NCBI GenBank assembly: GCA_947494925.1
Contig: CANLWS010000001.1
Span: forward strand, 372,001-436,000
Direction of reading: 5' to 3'
Origin: an uncultured Alteromonadaceae bacterium
Lineage (GTDB): Bacteria; Pseudomonadota; Gammaproteobacteria; Enterobacterales; Alteromonadaceae
Length of the DNA stretch: 64,000 nt
The position numbers were made by a program, and so were the translations under genes. This document shows positions 18,885-27,590 of the stretch, one piece after another (the first letter of the stretch is position 1; each line of letters starts with the position of its first letter). A model generated the notes under the pieces. That model was not told the DNA's origin. It saw nothing but the letters and a program-made list of their open reading frames with translations, and ran no database searches.

Positions 18885-21053
18885 ATGGACGTAACCCGAC
18901 TTTTAGACCAATTAAACGAAAAACAACGTGACGCTGTCACTGCTCCCGCTTCGGATATGCTAGTCCTGGCTGGCGCAGGAAGCGGTAAAACCCGAGTCCT
19001 TGTACATCGTATGGCGTGGTTGATGGAAGTGGAGAATATCGCACCTTTTAGTATTTTAGCGGTTACCTTTACTAACAAGGCCGCCAAGGAAATGCGAGGT
19101 CGGGTCGAGCAACTAATGGGCATGCCGCTAAACAGTATGTGGATAGGGACATTTCATGGACTTGCTCATCGCCTGTTACGCACTCACTATCAGGAAGCAG
19201 GATTGCCCGAGAATTTTCAAATTTTGGATTCTGATGACCAGTACAGGCTAATACGGCGGGTATTGAAAACACTCAACCTGGACGAAAAACACTGGGCTCC
19301 AAAACATATTCAATGGTACATCAACGGCAATAAGGATGAAGGGTTAAGGCCTGAACATATCGAAACCTATGGTGATCACACAAAACAGAAAATGCGCGAA
19401 ATTTACCAGGCTTATCAACAAACCTGTGATCGCTCTGGTTTAGTAGATTTTGCCGAGCTGCTGTTGCGTGCCCATGAGCTTTGGGTAAAGAATCCAAGTT
19501 TATTAAGTCACTATCAGGGACGTTTCCGAACTATTCTGGTGGACGAATTTCAAGACACCAACAACATCCAATATGCCTGGTTAAGACTGTTAAGTTGTGA
19601 AGAAAACAACATGATTATTGTTGGCGATGATGATCAGTCGATTTATGGCTGGCGCGGGGCTAATGTTGAAAACATTCAGCATTTCTTACGTGACTTCCCC
19701 AATGCAAACACCATTCGTCTGGAACAAAATTACCGATCGACCGGAAATATCCTCAAAGCAGCCAACGCCGTTATCGACAACAATCAGGGCCGTTTAGGGA
19801 AAGAACTATGGACAGATGACAGCGAAGGGGAGCTTATCTCTCTGTATGCTGGATTTAACGAACTGGACGAAGCACGTTTTATTGTATCCAAAATAAAAGA
19901 CTATGTGGATAAAGGCGCTGCGTTGGCAGATTGTGCCATTCTGTACCGCAACAATGCTCAGTCCCGGGTGCTGGAAGAGGCGTTGTTGCAGGAAAGGGTT
20001 GCCTATCGAATATACGGTGGACTTCGATTTTTTGAACGTCAGGAAATCAAGGATGCATTGGGCTATTTGCGCATAATCAATCAACCAATAGATGATGCAG
20101 CATTTGAACGAATTGTGAATACACCTGCCCGTGGACTGGGTGATAAGACGCTCAGTCAGATCCGTGATGCCGCGAAAAATACAGAGCAATCCATGTGGCA
20201 GTCCACACTGTTAATGCTCAAAGAGAAGCGACTATCCGGGCGAGCCAGTAATGCCCTGCAAGCCTTTGTTGACCTTGTCTACCAACTACAAACAGATATA
20301 AAGGACCTGGCGCTGGATCAACAGGCTGACCATGTAATAAAGCATTCCGGCTTATTTGCCATGTATCAGGCCGAAAAAGGTGAAAAAGCACAATCAAGAA
20401 TTGAAAATCTGGAGGAGCTGGTAAGCGCATGCAAACAGTTTGAAGTGCCGGAAGAAGCTGAAAATATGTCTCCCCTATCTGCTTTTCTTGCTCATGCATC
20501 GCTGGAAGCTGGCGAATCCCAGGCTGATAGCCATCAGGATGCCGTTCAGATGATGACAATTCATACTGCAAAGGGCTTGGAATTTCCGTTTGTCGTTCTT
20601 GCCGGTGTTGAAGAAGGTATGTTTCCAAGTCAAATGAGTCATGAAGAGCCTGGCAGACTAGAGGAAGAAAGACGACTTTGCTATGTTGGTATGACCAGGG
20701 CAATGGAAAAACTCTATATTACTTATGCAGAAAGCCGCCGCCTTTATGGTCAGGACAAATACCATACACCTTCTCGTTTTATCAAAGAAATCCCAACTGC
20801 CTGCCTGGAAGAAGTGAGGTTGCGAACGACCATTTCACGACCAGTACAAAATCGCTTTCAACCTGCAACTTCCCATACTGCTTTTGAATCAACAGGCTTT
20901 CAACTGGGCGAGCGCGTGATGCACCCTAAGTTCTCGGAGGGAACAGTGCTCAACTACGAAGGAAGCGGCGAACATGCCAGGATTTATGTGAATTTCGATG
21001 ATTTTGGTACCAAATGCCTGGTGCTTGCCTATGCAAAATTGGCAAAAGCCTAA
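18885..21053 (+). CDS. uvrD: DNA helicase II UvrD
   Basis: A 722-residue superfamily 1A helicase for nucleotide excision and mismatch repair. Visible motifs: Walker A VLAGAGSGKTRVLVHR, Ia LAVTFTNKAAKEM, II TILVDEFQDTN, III VGDDDQSIYGWRGA, IV RLEQNYRST, V MTIHTAKGLEFPFV, and VI RLCYVGMTRAM. Homologues begin MDVTRLLDQLNEKQ, so I place the start at ATG 18885 rather than 12 bases upstream. Divergent from cysE; a LexA box was not found by eye. Confidence 0.96.
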   Translation: MDVTRLLDQLNEKQRDAVTAPASDMLVLAGAGSGKTRVLVHRMAWLMEVENIAPFSILAVTFTNKAAKEMRGRVEQLMGMPLNSMWIGTFHGLAHRLLRTHYQEAGLPENFQILDSDDQYRLIRRVLKTLNLDEKHWAPKHIQWYINGNKDEGLRPEHIETYGDHTKQKMREIYQAYQQTCDRSGLVDFAELLLRAHELWVKNPSLLSHYQGRFRTILVDEFQDTNNIQYAWLRLLSCEENNMIIVGDDDQSIYGWRGANVENIQHFLRDFPNANTIRLEQNYRSTGNILKAANAVIDNNQGRLGKELWTDDSEGELISLYAGFNELDEARFIVSKIKDYVDKGAALADCAILYRNNAQSRVLEEALLQERVAYRIYGGLRFFERQEIKDALGYLRIINQPIDDAAFERIVNTPARGLGDKTLSQIRDAAKNTEQSMWQSTLLMLKEKRLSGRASNALQAFVDLVYQLQTDIKDLALDQQADHVIKHSGLFAMYQAEKGEKAQSRIENLEELVSACKQFEVPEEAENMSPLSAFLAHASLEAGESQADSHQDAVQMMTIHTAKGLEFPFVVLAGVEEGMFPSQMSHEEPGRLEEERRLCYVGMTRAMEKLYITYAESRRLYGQDKYHTPSRFIKEIPTACLEEVRLRTTISRPVQNRFQPATSHTAFESTGFQLGERVMHPKFSEGTVLNYEGSGEHARIYVNFDDFGTKCLVLAYAKLAKA

Positions 21054-21164
21054 AAACGGATAAACACTTGCGCCCTGAAAATTATCCTGAAGAATACTAT
21101 TCCCAAGGCGCTTTGATTTGCTAGAGTATTGTAACTGATACCAAAAAAGTGCCCATTTACTGGA

Positions 21165-22418
21165 ATGCGATCAATGAAACACAATGTTTTACTCATCGAA
21201 GATAGCAACACCAGCATGCGGGTGCTAAAGAGGGTGATAGGCAAGGCTAATTTAAATGCAGTTTGCGCCCAGAGCCTGACCGAAGCAAAACACATTTTTG
21301 CGAATACTCCGCCAGAATCCTATTTGTGTGCAGTGATAGACTACACCTTACCCGATGCACAAGATGGGGAAGCTATCGACTTTGCCATTGAATCCTTTAT
21401 CCCGGCCATCGTTATCACAGGACGAATGGACGAGGATATCCGGGAGCATGTTTTAAGCAAAAATGTGGTGGATTACATCCCCAAAGAAAATGCCCAAGTG
21501 TACGAATATCTCAGCAGATTACTGGGCAGGCTCGAAAAGAACAAACAAGTAGGGGTGTTAATAGTTGACGATTCTCGGGTCAGCAGAAACAAAATAATTT
21601 CCCTCCTTCGCAGACACAACTTCATCACCTATGAAGCTGCAGGTGCAGTTGAAGGCATGGAGTTGTTAAAAATGCATCGTGATATCAAGTTGATCATTAC
21701 TGATGAAAATATGCCGGATATGACAGGCGTGGAATTGGTTGCCGAATTACGTCGGACCTACCATAAAGATGAACTGAGCATTATAGGTGTTTCCTCTGAT
21801 ACCAGTAGCTCACTGTCTGCTCGATTTATCAAAAGTGGTGCCAATGACTATCTGACCAAACCCTATTGCCATGAAGAATTTTTCTGTCGTGTTTTACAAA
21901 ACGTTGAGCATGTTGAACACATCGATGCAATAAGACGAGCTGCCAACTCTGACTACCTGACTGGTCTGCCCAACAGACGACATTTTTTTGGCAAGGTAGA
22001 AGGTATCCTGAAACGCAAACCAACGACTAAGTCACTGGCGCTGTTCGATCTTGACCATTTTAAATCTGTCAATGACACCTATGGACATGACTGTGGTGAC
22101 TATGTCTTGAAGGAGGTTTCTAAGACCATTGTTAAGCACTTTTCTCCTTACTGCGTTTCTCGCTTTGGTGGTGAAGAGTTTTGTGTATTTTTGCCCGATG
22201 TCGGACTGACGCGAGCCAAAGAATTGATGGAAGCGTTTCGAGAGGCAATCAGTGAGCGGCAATTCAAGTTTGGAGAACATGTGTTCTCATGTTCAATTAG
22301 CATAGGGCTCACAGACTGGTTCGATAAAACTATCGAATCTATGTTGAAACGGGCCGATGAAAATCTTTATAAGGCCAAAGAAAACGGTCGCAACCTGGTG
22401 GTTATTGACCTTGGCTAA
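21165..22418 (+). CDS. Two-receiver response regulator with GGDEF output
   Basis: A 417-residue protein with two tandem receiver domains and a diguanylate cyclase domain. Receiver 1 (~1-125) has VLLIEDSN and a likely phospho-acceptor in AVIDYTLPD. Receiver 2 (~128-250) has VLIVDDSR and IITDENMPD. The GGDEF domain (~255-417) has SDYLTGLPNRRHF, LALFDLDHFKSVNDTYGHD and the intact RFGGEEFCVFLPD motif, so it should make c-di-GMP. The RxxD inhibitory site is missing at its usual place before GGEEF. No partner kinase is adjacent. ATG 21174 is an alternative start. The 3' end overlaps convergent rarD by 17 bases. Confidence 0.93.
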   Translation: MRSMKHNVLLIEDSNTSMRVLKRVIGKANLNAVCAQSLTEAKHIFANTPPESYLCAVIDYTLPDAQDGEAIDFAIESFIPAIVITGRMDEDIREHVLSKNVVDYIPKENAQVYEYLSRLLGRLEKNKQVGVLIVDDSRVSRNKIISLLRRHNFITYEAAGAVEGMELLKMHRDIKLIITDENMPDMTGVELVAELRRTYHKDELSIIGVSSDTSSSLSARFIKSGANDYLTKPYCHEEFFCRVLQNVEHVEHIDAIRRAANSDYLTGLPNRRHFFGKVEGILKRKPTTKSLALFDLDHFKSVNDTYGHDCGDYVLKEVSKTIVKHFSPYCVSRFGGEEFCVFLPDVGLTRAKELMEAFREAISERQFKFGEHVFSCSISIGLTDWFDKTIESMLKRADENLYKAKENGRNLVVIDLG

Positions 22419-23307
22419 TTTGGCGTTTATTCATTCTGTAGGCATGTAAAGAATCTGCGCTGAAAATCGCCAAAGCTAGCCATACAAATGCGAAAGTAAT
22501 AAGGCGGGCATCACTCAGGGGTTCTGCATAGAGGAAGACGGCCAACACAAACATTATACTGGGCCCGATATATTGGAAGAAACCCAAAGTCGAATACATT
22601 ATGCGCCTTGCGGCTGCGGTAAAACATAGAAGTGGTGCTGTAGTGACTATGCCCGCTCCTATCAATATCAAATTCAATGACCAATCATTGGTGAACATAT
22701 TGCTCGCATCGCTCGCATATAGAAACCAGTAAATAATTGCAAAAGGCAACATCATGCAGCTTTCAATAAGCAACCCTGGTAGTGAGTCTACGGCCACCTG
22801 CTTACGCAACAATCCATAGACCCCAAATGATCCGGCCAATATAAGGGCAATCCAAGGCACCTGCCCATAAGAAAATATCAGGATACTGACTCCTACAATC
22901 GCCATTACAACGGCAAATTGCTGAAGGGGGCGCAACTTTTCACCAAGAAATATTCTGCCTAAGAAGACATTCAGCAGTGGGTTGATGTAATAACCTAGAC
23001 TTGCATCAAGCAAGTGATCATTGTTCACCGCCCAGATGAATAACCACCAATTTCCAGCCAACAAGAGACCCGAGATTAACAGCACCTGCAGAACACGTTT
23101 GTTACCTAGCGCATCACGTACTTTGTTAATGTGGCCAGCAGCCAAAACGAGCATGACCAGAACCAATACGGACCAGACAATTCGATGAACAAGAATTTCA
23201 GCAGCTGGTATTTGTGCAATAAGTTTAAAATACATGGGCGCAACACCCCACATACTGTAGGCAGCAATGGCAAATAGAACACCAGCTTTTACCGACTTAT
23301 CACTCAT
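22402..23307 (-). CDS. rarD: EamA-family transporter RarD
   Basis: A 301-residue inner-membrane protein with about ten hydrophobic segments. It begins KAGVLFAIAAYSMWGVAPMYFK and has AGNWWLFIWAVNNDHLLDAS and LGYYINPLLNVFLGRIFLGE, the regions typical of RarD within the drug/metabolite transporter superfamily. The substrate is not established. Single gene. Confidence 0.92.
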   Translation of the reverse strand: MSDKSVKAGVLFAIAAYSMWGVAPMYFKLIAQIPAAEILVHRIVWSVLVLVMLVLAAGHINKVRDALGNKRVLQVLLISGLLLAGNWWLFIWAVNNDHLLDASLGYYINPLLNVFLGRIFLGEKLRPLQQFAVVMAIVGVSILIFSYGQVPWIALILAGSFGVYGLLRKQVAVDSLPGLLIESCMMLPFAIIYWFLYASDASNMFTNDWSLNLILIGAGIVTTAPLLCFTAAARRIMYSTLGFFQYIGPSIMFVLAVFLYAEPLSDARLITFAFVWLALAIFSADSLHAYRMNKRQISQGQ

Positions 23308-23418
23308 TTAATGGTCTCGATATTTTTGAAAGGCGCAGAGTTTGGGTGATAAAAACGGAAAAAGCAATGACAACCAGCTTGGTTAGTAAGGCTAAAAGCA
23401 GACTTTCTATTTTTCACG

Positions 23419-24174
23419 TCAAAAAACGTATTTTACCTGCAATTGCGGCACCGATTCTGTAACACCATCAACGCCAAACTTGTTGTGCCAATATTGCCAC
23501 TCAATTCCAACCCACAAAGTACTTTCAGTTAGTCCGAAAACATCAGTTACATTCATTAACAGGCGAGGAACCAAAAGCTGATTAGCAACAGTTACCCCTT
23601 CTGAACCGGCTAAATCAGTAAAGCCTTCCGCGAGAAAACTTACGCCTTGTATTTTAAACGGATAATTCCAGGCAACAGTTAACTGATAAATATCGCCTGA
23701 CAGGTCAGGGTTGTTTCTTGAAAACAGCATGGTTTTAAAAAATCGAAAACCTTTGATATTTAAATCAACCGCAAAGCCCAAAAGACGCCTGCCACTTTGA
23801 CCTTTTGGTTTTTCGACATTTACTGCCAGCAATACGTCTTTGACCAATCCGTCAGAATAGTCCGTGTTCAGCATTTTTTTCAGACTAAATCGCAAAGTAG
23901 GCTCGTAATAGTAAGTCGATGATCCACTATCGGGCCAAACCTGATCACCAAAAATATAGAAATCACCGTAACGCCAGCTATTGGCGTATTCCAGCGTCAT
24001 AACAGTGCGGCTGTCATCACCTAGTTGATAATGACTCCCTCTTAACAATTGAATGTTAGTCGAGTGCCAATCTATGAAATCACTTTCAGAGGCAAAACAC
24101 GGTAGTGAAAAAAGACTGAATATTGCCAACAATAATCCGATGTGCTTTTGTTTATATTTTACTCCACTGGACAT
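23419..24174 (-). CDS. Tsx-like/DUF5020 outer-membrane beta-barrel protein
   Basis: About 251 residues. A signal peptide (LLLAIFSLFSLPCFA) is followed by many alternating hydrophobic strands rich in Tyr and Trp, including DWHSTNIQLLRGSHYQLGDD, a region like that of Tsx/nucleoside-channel proteins, and ending in LQVKYVF with a terminal Phe, as outer-membrane barrels do. The nearest description is a nucleoside-specific channel-like or DUF5020 protein. The substrate is not shown. Start taken at ATG 24174, the Met closest to the signal peptide; GTG 24183 is possible. Confidence 0.7.
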   Translation of the reverse strand: MSSGVKYKQKHIGLLLAIFSLFSLPCFASESDFIDWHSTNIQLLRGSHYQLGDDSRTVMTLEYANSWRYGDFYIFGDQVWPDSGSSTYYYEPTLRFSLKKMLNTDYSDGLVKDVLLAVNVEKPKGQSGRRLLGFAVDLNIKGFRFFKTMLFSRNNPDLSGDIYQLTVAWNYPFKIQGVSFLAEGFTDLAGSEGVTVANQLLVPRLLMNVTDVFGLTESTLWVGIEWQYWHNKFGVDGVTESVPQLQVKYVF

Positions 24175-24276
24175 TTTGACCACGACCCATCTCTACCCTT
24201 GAAAACACACCTTAGTAGAGAGGATATGATTGCGCAAACAACCTCGGGCAATGGACGTTTTTTTTTACTAGAAGGG

Positions 24277-24300
24277 TTCTATGATTGGTCGATTATTTGA
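24277..24300 (+). repeat. Exact 24-base repeat, copy 1
   Basis: The 24 bases from TTCTATGATTGG to ATTATTTGA are identical to 27424-27447, 3.1 kb away in the same orientation. They contain an ATG and could encode MIGRLF before the two copies diverge. This looks like the remnant of one short gene start at two places. Confidence 0.75.
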
Positions 24301-24385
24301 AATAAATTAGACTGGATATTGACTACCCTATTGACAGGAAAGAATAGCCGACGTCATTCTGATGCCGGCGGTCGTTAATCTATAA

Positions 24386-25189
24386 TTACTTAAAAGCCCG
24401 CTTTATTGCTCGCACGGTATTTTGGGTATTATCAATTTTACTGGCAATAAACCTGAAGTTGGTCAAAGAAGCCTGATAACCATCGTAATGTGGCGTGATG
24501 GCTCCTGCGGTGGCATCGGTAACAACCATTACTTCAAAGCCCTGCTCTACTAATTCCCTCATATGAGATTCAGTACATAAATTTGAAGACATGCCGCCCA
24601 ATATGACTTTATCAATACCTCTTTTCCGAAGCTGAAGCACCAGGTCGTTTGATTCAGGGCCGTACAATTTATGCGGACTAGTCACAACTGTTTTGCCATT
24701 GTTTATGTATGGCTTATATTGTTTCAACCAGTCTGCCCCTGAACCTTCAAACCCATCGAGATTTAACTGGCTCTTACGTTCAAACATATTGATTTTATGC
24801 ATCAACACTTCCAGTGCCCCTTCAAACTCCCATTTGTGGTCATGGGGATAATACCAATGTGGGGAAATGAACACAGGAAGATCCACCTCTCCCGCAACTT
24901 TGAATAAACTATCAATATTTGCAACTGTTCCGTTTTCAGTAACGCTCTTACCAACGACTCCCCAAGTAACACCTTTGGGTGATAGAAAGTCATTCTGAGG
25001 ATCAGTGATCACCAAGGCGGTATTACCTTTGGAGATCGTAAAACCGGGCATAGGCAGCCCATCATTTTTGGGCGGTGTTTTGGCCGTCGCTACAGTTACA
25101 TTGTCCTGGGCTTGAAGTTGAGATGTTGTAGTTAGTGTTAACATACCGAGTGCAAGCGTTTGCAAGATAATTAAACGATGTTTTTTCAT
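24386..25189 (-). CDS. Exported isochorismatase-family cysteine hydrolase
   Basis: A 267-residue protein with a signal peptide (LILQTLALGMLTLTTTSQLQA). The isochorismatase-like triad is visible: Asp in TALVITDPQNDFL, Lys in TVVTSPHKLYGP, and Cys in VILGGMSSNLCTESHMREL. This fold hydrolyses amides or isochorismate-like compounds; the substrate here is not identifiable. Export to the periplasm is less usual for the family. Directly downstream of a Crp/Fnr-type regulator gene on the same strand. Confidence 0.85.
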   Translation of the reverse strand: MKKHRLIILQTLALGMLTLTTTSQLQAQDNVTVATAKTPPKNDGLPMPGFTISKGNTALVITDPQNDFLSPKGVTWGVVGKSVTENGTVANIDSLFKVAGEVDLPVFISPHWYYPHDHKWEFEGALEVLMHKINMFERKSQLNLDGFEGSGADWLKQYKPYINNGKTVVTSPHKLYGPESNDLVLQLRKRGIDKVILGGMSSNLCTESHMRELVEQGFEVMVVTDATAGAITPHYDGYQASLTNFRFIASKIDNTQNTVRAIKRAFK

Positions 25190-25254
25190 ATTAATCCCTC
25201 TTAATAAAGAGCGATTACACTAAGCAGTTAGCTAACCAAAGTATGTAACTTGAA

Positions 25255-25929
25255 TCACACAGCATGTTTAGGCAGCAAAGCCGCCAAATTTTCACTTGAA
25301 TTAATGATGATTTTCATTCTTGCAAGTTCAATATACCCCTGCTTTTCCAGGTACTTTAAATGCTTAGAAACAACTTCCCTAGCCGTACCAATCCTGTCTG
25401 CGATTTCCTGATGACTTAAGTTAATTTCTCTATTCAGAGGACATTCACGCAATAACAGACTGTTGATCCGTGAGCCTACATCATAGGTCAACGTCTGTTC
25501 GATAACAGACATCATGCTGTATATGCGACTCGACATAGCCTCAAGAATAAAATCACGTATCCACGGCTCTTCTAGGTACAATTTTCTGAAGACGGCCGCA
25601 GGTATAAAAAAAATATCGGCCTGATCTGAATCTATCTTTAACCATGCAGGGTAAGTCATTCTTTTCATTATACAATCTACAGCGAACAAACAAATTTCCC
25701 CTGGATTCAGGTTATCTATAGGCTTCTCAATACCATTAGGATCGAGCGTATAAATGCGCAATTCACCTGCATTAACAATATATACACCACCGACATCCTG
25801 GCCTTTTTTAATTATCACCTCTCCTTTTTGAAAGCTAATAGATTTCATTTCTTTTTCAAGATAATCATTCGCACTTGCCGAAAGGTTATTTATAAAATCC
25901 GAAATATTTTTGGATCGTGTCCAATGCAT
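25255..25929 (-). CDS. Crp/Fnr-family regulator
   Basis: About 224 residues. A cyclic-nucleotide-binding-like domain (~25-140, with ISFQKGEVIIKKGQDVGGVY) is followed by an Fnr-type helix-turn-helix (INLSHQEIADRIGTAREVVS KHLKYLEKQGYI). The usual Fnr cysteine cluster is absent, so an FeS sensor is unlikely; the effector is unknown. The frame is open to 26022, but ATG 25929 has a strong GGGGAA ribosome-binding site. It may control the hydrolase gene below it. Confidence 0.88.
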   Translation of the reverse strand: MHWTRSKNISDFINNLSASANDYLEKEMKSISFQKGEVIIKKGQDVGGVYIVNAGELRIYTLDPNGIEKPIDNLNPGEICLFAVDCIMKRMTYPAWLKIDSDQADIFFIPAAVFRKLYLEEPWIRDFILEAMSSRIYSMMSVIEQTLTYDVGSRINSLLLRECPLNREINLSHQEIADRIGTAREVVSKHLKYLEKQGYIELARMKIIINSSENLAALLPKHAV

Positions 25930-26064
25930 GTATTTCCCCGACCATGGCTCAAAGTTAAATCTAATTATCAGAGTAACCTTTAACGAAGACGAAATTAAGT
26001 GCATTAACGCATTGCTTTGCATCTAAAAAATCAAACCAGTATTTTGAGGGCGATCGACTGAATT

Positions 26065-26290
26065 AGTGTTGTTTCTTCGACGCCACCCTTGGCGCGGGGT
26101 TACAATCTGATGAGGAACATCTGAGACTAGGTATCTCTGCAAAGCTCCATTGCGGAGAACATAGTGTTTGTTTATAGAGAGAAAATTAGGTCTTGACCAG
26201 AATCAAAGAAGTCACACGTCCATGTGGAGCCGGCCAGCCATTTATCCCAGAATGTCGCTCGGTCAGCTAACGCTTCTTCGAAGCAAAAAG
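26065..26290. repeat. Dispersed intergenic repeat, copy A (interrupted)
   Basis: GTTTCTTCGACGCCACCC and TTGGCGCGGGGTT (26071-26101) resemble GTTTCTTCGGCGCCATCC and ATGGCGCTGGGTT at 40541-40571. The end of the same unit, with AACGCTTCTTCGAAGC, is found at 26269-26284 and 40607-40622. Copy A has about 150 extra bases between the two halves. No coding function seen. Confidence 0.7.
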
Positions 26291-26576
26291 CAGCTTTCTT
26301 CACCCATCTTTGGTGACGCAACCAGTCGCTTCGACCATGTACCCCGTTCAAGCGACAGAAACTGAGCTTCCGAGAGCCCCGCTTCCCCCTTGTCCGGTCG
26401 TTTAACTATATTGATTGCGCTAGAAACTAGGTGAATTAGTTTTGTTGTGGAATCGGTTGTTTGACATTTCCACCAACAGGTGATCAAAGAAAATCGTAGG
26501 TAGTTGACATGAATCAACAATCAGAACGAGCACTGTGTTTCAATATCTGTCCAACCCCCTTCTGAAAATTCAACAG

Positions 26577-27128
26577 ATGAAAACAGTACAAAAGTATCAT
26601 GGCACATCCATTATTCTCCACTGGTTGATGTTTCTGTTACTGATAGCAGTGTATGGGTGTATTGAACTGCGAGAGTTGTTTCCAAAAGGAAGCGAGCCAA
26701 GGGAACTGTTGAAGACCTGGCACTTTATGCTGGGCCTCAGCGTTTTTAGTTTGATTTGGTTAAGATTGTTCTTCAGATTTATAGCTACCCAACCACGTAT
26801 TGAACCTCCACTGCCCGTCTGGCAAGCAAGGCTTGCGACGGCGATGCATGCCGCTCTATACCTGATGATGGTGGGCATGCCCTTGGCGGGCTGGATAATA
26901 CTCAGTGCCGAAGGAAAACCCATCCCATTTTTTGGTTTGGAACTCCCGGCTTTAGTATCGGCCAATGAAGAATTGGCGGATACTGTTGAAGACATCCACG
27001 AGACAATAGGTACTGCAGGTTATTACTTAATAGGACTACATACTGTTGCTGCTTTATTTCATCACTATATTCAACGAGACAACACTCTGCTACGCATGCT
27101 ACCTGGTGGCAGAAGGGGCAATCAGTAA
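26577..27128 (+). CDS. Cytochrome b561 family protein (chromosomal copy)
   Basis: A 183-residue membrane protein with four hydrophobic segments and histidines at the expected heme sites: QKYHGTSIILHWL, LLKTWHFMLGL, LATAMHAALYL and IGLHTVAALFHHY. This is the bacterial b561/YodB family, diheme proteins moving electrons between quinones and periplasmic acceptors. Nearly identical to the protein at 50767-51315 in the transposon. ATG 26577 is chosen because the copy's start corresponds to it. Confidence 0.92.
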   Translation: MKTVQKYHGTSIILHWLMFLLLIAVYGCIELRELFPKGSEPRELLKTWHFMLGLSVFSLIWLRLFFRFIATQPRIEPPLPVWQARLATAMHAALYLMMVGMPLAGWIILSAEGKPIPFFGLELPALVSANEELADTVEDIHETIGTAGYYLIGLHTVAALFHHYIQRDNTLLRMLPGGRRGNQ

Positions 27129-27243
27129 CGCCTGATATTAAGCTAGGAATATAGGTTCATTGGTCAACAAGTCGATGTCATTTCCTATTTTACTTTATAC
27201 TCCCTACCTGAACTAGTGGCCTTATCAAACCAGCGAGAATGAC

Positions 27244-27403
27244 ATGTCAAATATCACCTTAGCATCAACAATTACTTGTCCTGAATGCAGTCACCAAAGG
27301 ACTGAGCAGATGCCAATGGTTTTATGAATGTATTGGTTGTAAAACCATCTTGAAACCACTCAAGGGAGACTGTTGTGTTTACTGTTCTTTCTCGAAACCC
27401 TAA
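27244..27403 (+). pseudogene. Broken GDCCVxC-domain gene
   Basis: The region matches the intact gene at 51441-51659. It starts MSNITLASTITCPECSHQ, but 14 bases are missing after ATGCCA, between two TGCCA direct repeats in the intact copy. The frame shifts and hits TGA. The other frame continues with ECIGCKTILKPLKGDCCVYC, then ends early at TAA. Deletion between the short repeats is the simplest explanation. Confidence 0.88.
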
Positions 27404-27423
27404 GCTTTTTTCAACAATAAGGA

Positions 27424-27447
27424 TTCTATGATTGGTCGATTATTTGA
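27424..27447 (+). repeat. Exact 24-base repeat, copy 2
   Basis: Identical to 24277-24300. Here the ATG opens a 14-residue frame (MIGRLFDKPIEELP) that ends at TAA. It lies 20 bases after the GDCCVxC pseudogene, so it may be the remains of a third gene of that cassette. Confidence 0.75.
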
Positions 27448-27590
27448 TAAGCCAATTGAAGAACTTCCATAAACAGCGCTCGAAATATCGAACACAAAAC
27501 CTACTCCTTTAGTGCAATTGCTTAACACTTAGCCAATTGTTAGACTAATTCATCAGTTATGTGCATGGATGCTTGGACCTAAGGTGCGCA

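Larger units (their letters stand above)
26462..27403 (+). repeat. Chromosomal copy of the cytochrome b561/GDCCVxC cassette
   Basis: This stretch is closely similar to 50653-51600 inside the transposon, including about 110 bases before the cytochrome gene (GTAGTTGA..ATGAATCAAC, CACTGTGTTTCAATAT) and the small gene after it. The downstream gene is broken here and intact in the transposon. Confidence 0.85.
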
